From positions 2,159,661 to 2,223,660 of the forward strand of contig OY365814.1 in NCBI GenBank assembly GCA_959347315.1: a stretch of DNA of 64,000 nucleotides, read 5' to 3'. A program made the translations under genes and the position numbers. The notes beneath the pieces were generated by a model. That model saw nothing but the letters and a program-made list of their open reading frames with translations, had not been told where the DNA came from and made no database searches. Positions 52,301 to 61,802 of the stretch are shown here, in pieces (position 1 is the stretch's first letter; each line of letters starts with the position of its first letter). This DNA is from Bimastos eiseni (Eukaryota; Annelida; Clitellata; Crassiclitellata; Lumbricidae).

Positions 52301-54615
52301 GATTTCAACTTATCGGCCAAATATGTTTACAATAACCTTAGTTATAACTATTCATCTATTTCGTGATTGTTTTTACTTTTCTACGTTTATTAGATTAAAT
52401 TGGCTGCGTTTAGTAGCGAAAATATCCAGGATGTAGAACTGCCCAGTGCCAAGTGCCTACATCCTATATCCATGTTCTTTAATATTTTAGTTTACTGGGA
52501 ATGAAAGTATGAAACCGTACCGTATCCGTAATCTGTATAAAATAAATAACCAGTTTACTAGCCTATTAGCCTGCTTACTATAGTCCCATCATAATTAAAT
52601 GATATTGTTTAGGACTTTCTTTTCAATACATACAGAGAAATAATAAAATTGTTAGTCTAATTTTAATTTTATGTGAAGTTTATTATTTTTGATCTGGCCT
52701 GCAAGACGTTTTGTAACTTTATTGCGGAGCTTGCTTTATTATTTGCGTTATAAATGGTTTATTTCTTAATTAATACTATCTTATTCTATTTTCTATTGTT
52801 GTATCAAATGATAACGCATTTTTAATTAGTCAGTTTTAATTCTGAAAGTGCATGTTATTGCTGGTGCTTTTACTAACTGTACAATAAATTGAATACTGAA
52901 TAGAACACTAACGCAGACTTAATGGGGAAATTGGTCTTTTGCTCGTCCTTGGTCCCAACTCACCACTCACCGCCCGTGCACACATCCGCTTTAGTTAAGT
53001 TAGTTAACTATTTAAGAATCTGTTTGGTTTCTAGACTGGATGATGGAGAAAGGCGGATACGGAAAGATGAAATAAGAGGCTCAACACAGGGAGGAGTGGA
53101 GTCATTGGACATATGAACCTGCCTGAAGGCACGGAACCAAAGAAGAAGTTTGGTTTCTAAAGGAGATGGTTGTTGATTCTTGTGAGTCTATGGCTTTTTA
53201 ATTGCCCGATGCTGCCAGTTCCTCTAGTTTAGAAGTTGGCCTAATATTAATAGGTGGTTGTCTTATTTTTGTCTTTGTTAATTCTGCTACTCGGGTGTCC
53301 CTGGCAGCGGGATTTCGATCCATTTTGGGGCTCCTCTTGTAGCCTATAGTTTACAATTATCTGTATCGTTTGTGCATTGAATTCTGTTTGCTATGGCTAC
53401 AATAAATGAGATTGAATTAAAAATTGAATTGAATAATCAGCTATATATAAACAAACAGAAGATTCTGTCTGTCTTTCTGTGTGTGCCTCTGTCCAGCGAT
53501 GCATTTGCACAGTTTTAGAGCCATTGACTCGAAACTTTCGCCGTTGACTCGGGGAATACCTGGGACACGCAGTCGAGGGGCTGGTGAACCCCGCGGCCTT
53601 CGTCTTCCTGTTCTAAAGGTCCAAAAACAACTCTCAGGACCTCCAAAGAAAGTTTCCTTTTCAGTGCTAGGAGCGTGTGGACGAAACACCAGCACTGTAC
53701 ATTTACCGACATGTGCACACCATATCTCTGCCACACCTATTCTTCTTTTATGAATGGACAGTTTGGGAGATACAGGTAGCATGTATACAATAGTTGGCTA
53801 TCGTTTGCACATTCGGTCAGATGGGTATGTACTTTGTACGCTTAGGTGTCTATACACAATTCCGTTTATGCATTTCCACACGTTTACAGCTATTCACTCG
53901 AAACCTTCTCCGTTCGCTCGGGGAACACCTGGGGCACCCAGTAGAAGGGTCAAAAATTTGTCTCAACCCGGGTGAACGCCTGGTACACCAGTTAGTAACG
54001 TAAATAATGAAAGTACTCAAACATGTGTCTTATGCCTATCTCCCGTGTGTGCATATCCCGGGATATGCACAAGAATACAGTGATGAACACATGGACATGG
54101 ACGACATTTTGTACCTTCACCCCAGGCGGCACTTTGTCTCACAACGCCACTATCTATATTGGCATTAATTACGCACTTCAGTTCAACTTAGATACTTTAC
54201 TTTAAACAAATTTTGAAACGAAATACGTTCAACATCAAAACTACTTTAAACCCTCCGTCGTCAACTTTGCGTGAACAGTGGAAGGTGAAAATAAACCAAC
54301 TAAAATACCTTTTTCATAAATTAATTATGAGCTCTTCTCGCTATGGACAGTTCCAATAAAAGCTTCTAGATTCTATTATGTTGATATAATTTTATCATGT
54401 GACCTTTTATAAAAAAAAGTATATTAATTATAACTGTGCAATTTCTTGGATACCAACCAGCCAACTGTCTGAAGATGAATCGAAATCACAGTAGACGTCT
54501 GCTTCAATACGTTTGTAATCGCTGCCAAGATAGACGCGGTAGACGCCGCTTTTTGTGAAACCCGCCACTCGAATGTCGGAACAATCTCTCGGCTCATATA
54601 CAGCACCATGTATAC
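46343..54615 (-). CDS. Fibrinogen-related protein (fibrinogen C-terminal domain), 5'-incomplete
   Basis: Minus-strand exons 54615-54458, 51126-51030, 49744-49580 and 46593-46343 join in consistent phase (1-0, 0-1, 1-1, 1-stop). Together they give a complete fibrinogen C-terminal domain of about 220 residues. Family marks in order are [75 protein letters not shown], the Ca2+-loop [35 protein letters not shown] and a final SSEMKIAVV. All four conserved cysteines are present. Such domains bind glycans or other ligands and occur in ficolins, tenascins and invertebrate FREPs acting outside the cell. The signal peptide and other N-terminal exons were not found; a linker exon is proposed at 54703-54770. 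A decayed duplicate of the third exon lies in the last intron. Confidence 0.9.
46705..46830 (-). pseudogene. Decayed duplicate of fibrinogen-domain exon 3
   Basis: The minus strand encodes [17 protein letters not shown] and then, out of frame, the equivalent of EYSGNAG. This is closely similar to 49580-49660 of the functional exon, and flanking intron sequence up to about 46705 is shared. Stops occur at the frame break, and the splice donor has changed from GT to GC (GCAG|GCAATT). It is the remnant of a tandem exon or gene duplication. Confidence 0.75.
46855..46965. repeat. AAAATGTCGC-type short repeat
   Basis: Repeated (A)AAATGTCGC / CGATCGCAAT words alternate with AATAATAT spacers over about 110 bp. 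The layout resembles the GACACTTAAT array 400 bp downstream. Confidence 0.5.
46985..47290. repeat. Minisatellite family copy arranged as an inverted repeat
   Basis: 46985-47130 has sense units (AAGCTGGATCGGTGAAAA, TGGATCAATGAAAG) and 47135-47260 has antisense units (TTTTCATCGATCCAACTTCT, ATCCAGCTTCTG). This is the same unit as inside the TIR element at 9.1-10.1 kb. A similar inverted copy is at 28205-28385 in RPS16 intron 3. Confidence 0.55.
47345..47655. repeat. Palindromic array of GACACTTAAT units
   Basis: Nine units of the type CGACACTTAATC spaced 14-18 bp (seven with exact GACACTTAA) run from 47360 to 47495. After about 55 bp, six inverted units (ATTAAGTGTCG) follow to 47650. The region can fold into a long hairpin. 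It lies in the last intron of the fibrinogen-related gene. Confidence 0.75.
48133..48617. mobile_element. TIR element with GGGGCCGTTCAC ends
   Basis: The left end GGGGCCGTTCACA and right end GTGAACGGCCCC are perfect 12-bp inverted repeats. Inner blocks (GTTATATAA...CGTTATATAA) add dyad symmetry. At 485 bp with no ORF it is non-autonomous. The flanks share only AAA, so a target-site duplication is unclear. Confidence 0.6.
49928..51002. mobile_element. Possible hAT-like element in a fibrinogen-gene intron
   Basis: The left end CAGGGCCAGCCTTAGGCA and right end ACCTAAAGCCGCGCCTGACTG have the CAG...CTG form with partial inverted pairing (CCTTAGG/CCTAAAG). No 8-bp duplication could be confirmed. 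The interior shows no transposase. Confidence 0.35.
51490..52125. mobile_element. Possible hAT-like element in a fibrinogen-gene intron
   Basis: It begins CAGTGGCGTAGCGACGGG and ends GGAGCCGTCCCTG, with GGGGCGGCA near the left and GGCGGCCTAGGCGGC near the right pairing loosely. Flanking 8-mers differ (TCTATATT and ATAGACAT), so the ends may belong to different insertions. Confidence 0.4.
52130..53160. other. Intronic AT-rich sequence without recognised features
   Basis: No coding or repeat-terminus signal. This lies within the first coding intron of the fibrinogen-related gene. Confidence 0.5.
53160..53440 (+). mobile_element. Non-LTR retrotransposon 3'-UTR fragment
   Basis: GGTGTCCCTGGCAGCGGGAT and a final CAATAAATGAGATTGAATTAA with an AATTGAAT-type tail resemble a CR1/RTE-like 3' end. 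No ORF. Confidence 0.4.
53500..53955. repeat. Two 85-bp direct repeats
   Basis: TATGCATTT/GATGCATTT...TTACAGC/TTAGAGC, then CACTCGAAAC.TTC.CCGTT and CTCGGGGAA.ACCTGGG.CAC, occur at 53498-53580 and 53863-53945. They are about 80% alike by eye. Their origin is unknown. Confidence 0.55.
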
Positions 54616-54702
54616 CTATCATACAAATGCTCAATTTATCATGCGTAAATTGTGTACTTATATTATTGTCTTCTAATGGTGGTTGTCCAATTTCTTATCT
54701 AC

Positions 54703-54770
54703 CAACCGTAGTAGTAGTGGTAATTGTAATTGGGAAAGCTGCTGGTGGGGAAGTGGTCGTAGTAGTAGGC
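54703..54770 (-). CDS. Candidate Thr/Pro-rich linker exon of the fibrinogen-related gene
   Basis: The minus-strand frame reads PTTTTTSPPAAF, PITI and a further Thr run (22 codons). It lies between a T-rich acceptor (ACTAG|G) and the donor GGTTG|GTAGAT. Its exit phase (1) fits the entry phase of the fibrinogen exon starting at 54615, giving ...[13 protein letters not shown]. Thr/Pro-rich stalks often precede extracellular lectin domains. The sequence is simple enough (ACT/ACC repeats) that chance cannot be excluded. Confidence 0.4.
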
Positions 54771-54849
54771 CTAGTCATTGCAATAATAATAACAATAATA
54801 ATAAACATCTTCGGTTTCGCCTGAGAGATTAATAATACCTAGGGCAAAA

Positions 54850-54910
54850 AATAATAATAAATGCTAATAAAAATAATAATAATAATAATGATAATAATAA
54901 TAATAATTAT
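54850..54910. repeat. (TAA)n microsatellite, 5' junction of copy A
   Basis: TAA/AAT repeats with a few substitutions. The retrotransposon sequence begins directly after it. Confidence 0.9.
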
Positions 54911-57900
54911 GAGCTTATTGAATAACGATTATTTGCGGAAAATTTTTAATGTCCGACTATTTAGCAAAAATACCGCGAAATCGAGTAATCGCCAGGGTTG
55001 GTTTTTAGCATCGTCTAATGGATTAACAACTCGTGACCCGATTGATTATATTCATCACATCTTATTCGCCAAGACCACAACGCAATTGGTTTGTCAAACT
55101 TTCGTTTCAACTTATATGTAGCCGTGCATTTGAATTGATGGCCGCTTGCCATGCTTTAAGGCCAGCGACGTCAACGTTGCCAATGGCAACGATTACTGTT
55201 TAAATGGCGGCGCATTTGAAAACAAACCGAATTGAAACTAAGATGAGTCAAAAACCATGTAAGGGCCAGGGAGTTTGCGGGGTGTGTTGGTTGTCTTTCA
55301 AAACCCATGCCTCAGAGGGCACGATGCACCGGCACTGCCCTCGAACCGCCCCTTGTCCAGGTTCTGACCAGCCACCGGCGGACGGCCCTTTAAAGCATAA
55401 TACCACAAGACAGTCGTCTTCCACCACTAGCGTGCAGAACCCTTTCTCACGGGTTCTGTCAACGGATGTTGGGCAGATCGCTTCTCACCTCTCACATCCT
55501 GCTTCACCCGGTCTTCTCATTAAGAGAATCCCAAAAGCAAGGCCATCTTGTGCTGTTCTCCTGGCCGATATAATCCAAGCAATTGTAAGAGAACCAAATT
55601 TCGTTGCAAAATGGTTCGATTTGCTGGCCTTCGGTGGAACTGTACTAGTGAAGCCAAGGAGAGGTGGACGAAAGCACAACATGACCAAGATGATTTTGTC
55701 CCGCATTACTGAATTGGGACTGCCAGACCAGTCGACTAACGATGAATTGCCATCGACGTCAAGTCGTAAGCTCAAGTCCGCTAAATGCGACCACGCCAGG
55801 TATTTATCCTCAACAGCTGCAAGCAAGCTGGAGGAAGGCAATTTCAAAGTAGCCATCCGTCTCATCTGCAGCGAGGATAAGCCGGCGCTGGACACACCGG
55901 AAACTCTGGCCGCGCTTAAGAAAAAGCACCCGCCTGCGCCAGTGGACAGGAGAACACCGTGTGATCTAGACAGTTCGGATCGCTTCATCCCGCTTCAAGT
56001 TTCTAAAGAAGATGTCGCTAAGGCAATCTCCTCTTTCCCTGCGGGTTCGGCTGGTGGTCCAGATGGCATAACTTCACAACACTTAAAGGATCTGATAGCC
56101 TATGGAGTAGATGACAACATCGTACAACATCTGACCTTGTCAATCTGCTCCTAAAGGGAGGTCTATCCGAAGAGGTGAATGAGGTCATCTATGGGGCAAA
56201 CCTTTTAGCCCTGAGCAAGAAGGACGGAGGCATAAGACCGATCGCCGTGGGCTACACGTGGCGTCGTCTGGCGGCAAAGTGCGCTAATTCGCATGCGGTA
56301 ACAAGGCTGTCTCAACTGCTCGCCCCCATTCAGCTTAGGGTAGGCATTCCAGGAGGCGCTGAGGCAGCTGTCCATGCGACACGTCGTTGGATAACCACAA
56401 TGCCTGAAGACAGCGTCCTAGTGAAGCTCGACTTCGCCAATGCCTTTAACACTCTGCGCAGAGATTGTCTTCTAGAGGCAGTTGCTAGAGAGATCCCAGA
56501 ACTCAACCACTTTGCTCACGCTGCCTATTCAAACCGTCCACTGTTGCGCTATGGTTCAAACATAATTCGATCCGAAGAAGGAACGCAGCAAGGCGATCCT
56601 TTGGGACCTCTGGAATTCTGTCTTGTGCTGCAATCGATTCTGATGAAGCTTCGATCGGATCTGCGTATCGGATATCTGGATGACCTGACATTGGGAGGTA
56701 ACAAGGAAACAGTGGCCGACGACGTTATATTAATCGAGCAGGAATCAAAGAATCCGGGATTGCTATTGAACCGCAGAAATGCGAAATCACGTGTCACAAC
56801 ACCCAGATGCCGAACAATGACCCTGCGTTTCAGGAGTTCACGAGCATAGCCCTCAAGGACATGACCTTGTTGGATGCACCTCTGATTCCAGGTCCAGCTG
56901 TGAACATGGTCGTTAATTCAAAGGCTAATGACCTCGAGAGGGCAATCGGAAGATTGTCCTTGCTTTATGCACATGACGCTCTGGTTCTGCTGAGAAGCAG
57001 TCTAAGTGTACCGAAGCTCTTGTACAGTCTGCGCACAGCCGTCTGCGCTGATTGCCCGGGCTTGACTCGGTTTGATCAACTGCTGAGAGAAGGACTGTCA
57101 ACCATTTTAAATGTGGACCTTGACAATGACCGTTGGCTCCAGGCTTCTTTGCCGGTGAGAGATGGTGGTCTTGGAGTTCGATGTGCATCTACGCTGGCAC
57201 TTTCTGCCTTTCTGGCTTCTGCTGCTAGTACAAGCGAACTCCAGGCATGCATCCTACCAACAGAGTCTGCTGAGGAACCATATGAACTTGCAAGTTCAGC
57301 ACTCAACGCTTGGAAGACCCTGACAGATGCACAACCACCAACAGGATCAGCGAGTCATCGCCAGAAAGAATGGGACCTCCGATTCACAGACAAGGCATGG
57401 AAAAGTCTGCTGGAGTCCAATAACAATCCATGTGACCGTGCTCGCCTGCTGGCCTCACGAGTACCTCATTCTGGAGACTGGATGCTAGCGCCCCCTGTGA
57501 CTGCCCTAGACCTGCGCCTCTCAAATGAGGATGTACGAATGGCAGCCGGGTTGAGGCTAGGAACGACGCTCTGCGAGCCCTATTTGTGTCACCAATGTCA
57601 AGAGAGCGTCGTCGCAAAATGTCTCCATGGACTAATTTGTAGAAGAGGCAGCGGAAAACATCAACGACATAGCATGTTGAACGATGTCATCTGGAGAGCT
57701 CTTGGCAGAGCGAAGATTCCAGCGCAAAAGGAACCTCTCGGCTTGATAAGAGAAGATGGAAAGCGACCGGACGGCGTCACGCTCATTCCTTGGACACGTG
57801 GTCGATGTCTGGCATGGGATGTGACAGTGCCCGACACCTATGCCAAGTCACATCTTGCCGACACATCTATCAGAGCCGGCGAAGCAGCCGAACGCGCAGC

Positions 57901-58166
57901 TAAGACGAAGAGGGCCAAGTATTCCACCATAACCAACACCCACTACTTCGTAGCCCTCTCCTTGGAATCCGGCGGCGCTTGGAGCAGTGAAGGACTGCAG
58001 TTCATCTCAGAGTTGGGTAGTCGAACGAGTGCTGCAACCCACGATCCAATGGAGACGTCATTTGTGTTCCAACGTATCTCGGTTGTTCTTCAGCGTGGGA
58101 CCGCCGCCTGCCTGTTCGGGACATTGCCACCACTCACATAGCTCGCCCACATGGGCGATAACAGCA
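54911..58166 (+). mobile_element. RLE-type non-LTR retrotransposon, near full length (copy A)
   Basis: A 3.26-kb unit between two TAA microsatellites. It has about 330 bp of 5' UTR, one long reading frame (55243-58141, two frameshifts) and only about 25 bp of 3' UTR. The 3' UTR holds a 7-bp stem (TCGCCCA/TGGGCGA, 58143-58158). There is no separate ORF1 and no APE-type endonuclease. The endonuclease is C-terminal, as in the R2/R4/NeSL/CRE group. It lies in the opposite orientation to the fibrinogen-related gene, just upstream of that gene's known exons. Confidence 0.88.
55243..58141 (+). pseudogene. Reverse transcriptase / restriction-like endonuclease polyprotein (copy A)
   Basis: About 965 codons. 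I prefer the ATG at 55243 over 55204 because it aligns with the start of copy C. The N-terminus holds C-x2-C followed by FKTH and HRHCPRTAPCPGS, a probable nucleic-acid-binding finger. RT blocks are SAGGPDGITSQHL, GGIRPIAVGYTWRRL, KLDFANAFN (motif A), EEGTQQGDPLGPLEF (motif B) and GYLDDLTLGG (motif C, 56664-56700). The C-terminus has a C-x2-C-x8-H-x3-C knuckle (CHQCQESVVAKCLHGLIC) and KRPDG...LAWDVTV, a PD-x-D endonuclease core as in R2-type elements. Frameshifts near 56134 and 56778 break the frame. Otherwise all catalytic residues are kept, so the copy is young. Confidence 0.85.
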
Positions 58167-58212
58167 TAATATAATAATAATATTAATAATAAAAATAATA
58201 ATAATTATAATG

Positions 58213-58272
<60 letters not shown>

Positions 58273-58654
58273 GGTGCTTTCAGAAATCATCAAGGTATTG
58301 ATTCTGTCGATAATTATAATAATAATAATTATAATGATAATAATGACAACAACAACAGCAATAATAATAACAACAATGATAATAACAATAATAACAATAA
58401 TGATAATGAGAGCATTATTTAACAAATATTTAGCAAATAGTTACTTGGTTAAAATAATAAATTTGCTTAGGGTGGCAAAACTTTTATGATAATAATAATA
58501 ATAAAAATAGTATTAATATTAGTAATAATAATAGCATTAATATTAGTAATATTAATAGTAATAATAATAGTGATACTGATAATGATGATGATGATGATAA
58601 TAATGATGATAATAATGATAATAATGAAAATAATAATAACAATAATAATAATAA
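58167..58654. repeat. (TAA)n microsatellite block between copies A and B
   Basis: TAA/ATA repeats at 58167-58272, 58315-58405 and 58485-58654, split by two non-repetitive inserts of about 40 and 80 bp whose origin I cannot assign. Confidence 0.9.
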
Positions 58655-59398
58655 GCCTTTTTGGCTTTAGCCGCGGGCACTCTCCAGATCCAGTCCCTCA
58701 TCTTAGAATCAGTAGCGGTGAAATCGGACTCGGCATGCGACTCGGCGATGTCTACCTGGCTTCAACTTAACGAAGCCTCTGCCCCGACGACGCCAGGCCA
58801 TAAACAAGCCCACTTTGACAGACCGCTGTTAAACGCGGTTCTGTCTGCACTAGAAGAAAAGCTACAGGATCCCTACGACCAGGCGAGACTAAGGGCCTTA
58901 CAGTCACCGCACGCCTCGGACTGGCAATACACTCTCCCGCTCGTTTCTCGCGATCTCAGACTGGAGGACGATACCGTGAGGGTGGCGGTCGGCCTACGAT
59001 TAGGGGTATCCATCTGCGAGCCGCACACCTGCGCATGCGGCGCCTTCGTCTCTGCTAGAGGTGCACATGGCCTATCCTGTTCATTGGGTTTTGGTCGTCA
59101 AGAAAGACACTGTAATATCAACAACCTTATCTATCGCAGCCTCAACAGAGCCCGTATTCCAGCGGTCAAGGAACCGTCAAGTCTTTCTAGATTAGATGGA
59201 AAGAGACCGGACGGGCAGACCCTGATACCGTGGAGTGGGGGCGGGCCTTACTTTGGGACGCGACGGTGGTGGACACGTTTCAATGCGGTGGCTTTTCAGG
59301 GCACTATGTCAAGATTACAATTCACTGACAAGCGGTGACCCAGATGGTCTGATGACAGATCCGTTGGCAATGCCAACGATGAATAACACCATATGTGA
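58655..59398 (+). mobile_element. 5'-truncated RLE retrotransposon (copy B)
   Basis: It starts inside the coding region, at AFLALAAGTLQIQ, joined directly to the TAA repeat, and reads through to the endonuclease. Visible marks are RVAVGLRLGVSICEPHTCAC, a GAHGLSC...RHCNINNLIYRSLNRARIP knuckle region and KRPDGQTLIPWSGG. Then the frame shifts (the next frame has LLWDATVVDTF), and an internal deletion leads straight to NAVAFQGT. The 3' end has a stem CGTTGG/CCAACG (59362-59378) shortly before the TAA tract. Truncation at the 5' end is typical of target-primed reverse transcription. Confidence 0.85.
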
Positions 59399-59404
59399 CA
59401 TAAT

Positions 59405-59475
<71 letters not shown>

Positions 59476-59551
59476 TGATAATAGTGACAATAATAATAAT
59501 AATAATAACAATAATAAAAATAAATAATAAATAATAATAATAATAAAAAAT
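59395..59551. repeat. (TAA)n microsatellite between copies B and C
   Basis: Over 130 bp of TAA repeats with minor variation. The frames of poly-Ile and poly-Leu are artefacts. Confidence 0.95.
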
Positions 59552-61802
59552 GACGTCATCAGTTGACGGTGTTGGTCAAATATTACAGAACTTGGCGTAA
59601 ATTACACAAATTTTCCAGTTAATCTTATCGCTTGAACTGGATTTATTCAATTTTTGGCGAATAAACATCTCGTGATTTCGTCGACATCATCCATCGTGGC
59701 AGAACCGCTCGGGATTCAGGACAGTTTTGTTTTTAAAACTATTTACTATTATCAGCGATTATCGCGCCATTTAAAATTTTACCAAGCCGTCCTTTTAAAT
59801 GGCGCATGACGTCACAGTGCAAGGAAAACGCGTCGTCTCTTAAAGGCATAACGTAACTGTTTACATTTTGGATCTATTTGAATATTATTATCCTCACCTG
59901 AAACACAATATGAACGACAAGCTCGCTAATGGAATGGGGACCTGCCGAATATGATGGGATAAATTCAAGACGCATTCTTCGGATGGCACCATTCATCGCC
60001 ATGGGCCTCGGTCTTCTCCCTGCCCTGGGTCTAGCCAGTCGCCGGCAGAGTTACTAGCACCAAGCATGCTCTTATCGCCTCCCTCAACAGTTGACACTGA
60101 AACTCACATTTCCATCCTAACACAACCAGACTCGAACGGACAAAGCCTTCTTGTACCTCCAGTATCGAACCTCTTGCACCCGGTCGTAAAAGAGGCGCTT
60201 GTCAAAAGAATTCTTCGATTAGCAAGAGCATCATGCTCTGCCCTTTTGGGAGAAGTCATAGAGGCTGTCGTCAGTCAACCAGAAAACACTGGGAAATGGT
60301 CGGACCTTTTAGCTTTTGGTGGGTGTATTCTGGTCAAGCAAACTAGAGGGGGAGTCAAGCGCAACCTGACGAGGACAATAATTTCAAGAATTACGACGAA
60401 CTGGCGTTCGAATGGACCGGTTTCTGATACAGACGAAACTGCACATAAGTCAGTGCCAATCCGTCGTACGGGTCGGATGAAACGTGACACGGCTGAGTAC
60501 CTAGCTTCGGCAGTTTCAAGCAAACTGGAAGATGGTAACTACAAGGCCGCCATCCGCCTCATCTGTAGTGATGATGAACCAGCTCCAGACACCCGCGAGA
60601 CCTTGGCTGGACTAAAGGTGAAGCACCCGCCTGCTCCGTCGGACAGAAGAAGACCAGCCTGTGATCCAGAGCTATCAGATCGGTTTGCTCCGTACAGATT
60701 TCTCAACGATCAATCTTCGAATCAATATCTTCGTTTCCTGCAGGCTCAGCAGCTGGTCCAGATGGCATCACTCCTCAACACCTTAAAGATCTAATATCCA
60801 TTGGCGTTGATTGCAACCTTATCCACCATCTGAGTGAGCTGGTTAATTTGATGCTAGCAGGGAACCTGCCTGTCGAGGTCCACGAAATAATATACGGTGC
60901 CAACCTAATTGCTTTGAAGAAAAGAGATGGAGGTATCAGGCCAATAGCTGCTGGATACACACTACGACGCTTGGCAGCTAAGTGTGCGAACACACAGGCT
61001 GTTGCCAAATTGTCTACTCTGCTCGCCCCTATCCAACTCGGGGTTGGCGTACCAGGAGGTGCCGAGGCAGCAGTACATGCAACCCGTCGCTGGGTCACCT
61101 CGATGCCGTCGGATTGTGTTCTGGTCAAACTAGATTTTGCTAATGCCTTTAACACACTTCGCAGGGACTCCTTGAGGCAGTTGCAAGAGACATTCCGGAA
61201 CTCTACCGTTTCGCATGTGCTTCATATTCCTGTAGTCCTTTGTTGAAGCATGGATCAAATACTCTTCGATCAGAAGAAGGAACACAGCAGGGTGATCCGT
61301 TAGGTTCACTGGAATTTTGCATCTCACTGCAGCCGATCTTGTCAAAGCTTAAATCGGAGCTAAAAGTGGCTTTCTTAGACGATCTGACACTGGGAGGAAA
61401 GGTGGATGTGGTGGCCCATGATATACAGCTGATCACCCAGGTGTCAGCAAAGCTTGGACTTCAACTTAATCGCGCGAAATGCGAAGTAGTCTTTCAGAAT
61501 AAGGACAGTAAAGTTGACGATTCTTCATTCTGCGGCTTCATAGACACACCACTTGGGGAAGTGACCCTGTTTGGTTCACCTCTGATGCCTGGGCCAGCCG
61601 TCGATAAGGTGGTGAGCATGAAAGCGGATGACCTGGAACGAGCGGTAGGGAGGCTCTCCATGCTTTACTCACATGACGCCCTTATCCTATTGCGGAATGG
61701 CTTGAGTGTACCGAATATTCTCTACACAATGCACACAGCCTTATGCGTTGACTGTCCAAGATTTGACTCGCTGTTGAGAACTGGACTTTCGTCTTTATTG
61801 AA
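59552..61802 (+). mobile_element. RLE retrotransposon, 3'-truncated by fusion (copy C)
   Basis: The 5' UTR starts at the TAA tract. The frame opens at ATG 59910 and has an early stop in the finger (TCRI*W), then FKTHSSDGTIHRHGPR and SSPCPGS. It continues with KRNLTRTIISRITT, HPPAPSDRRRPACDPE, a frameshift near 60705, then SAAGPDGITPQHLKDL, KLDFANAFN, a second frameshift near 61165, EEGTQQGDPLGSLEF, AFLDDLTLGG and MPGPAVDKV. It stops at SLLNG near 61802, where sequence of copy D begins. The endonuclease half is missing. Confidence 0.82.

Noticed and set aside
55485..55988. Minus-strand 167-codon open frame within copy A
   Set aside because: It is a shadow of the sense reading frame, which carries the retrotransposon domains.
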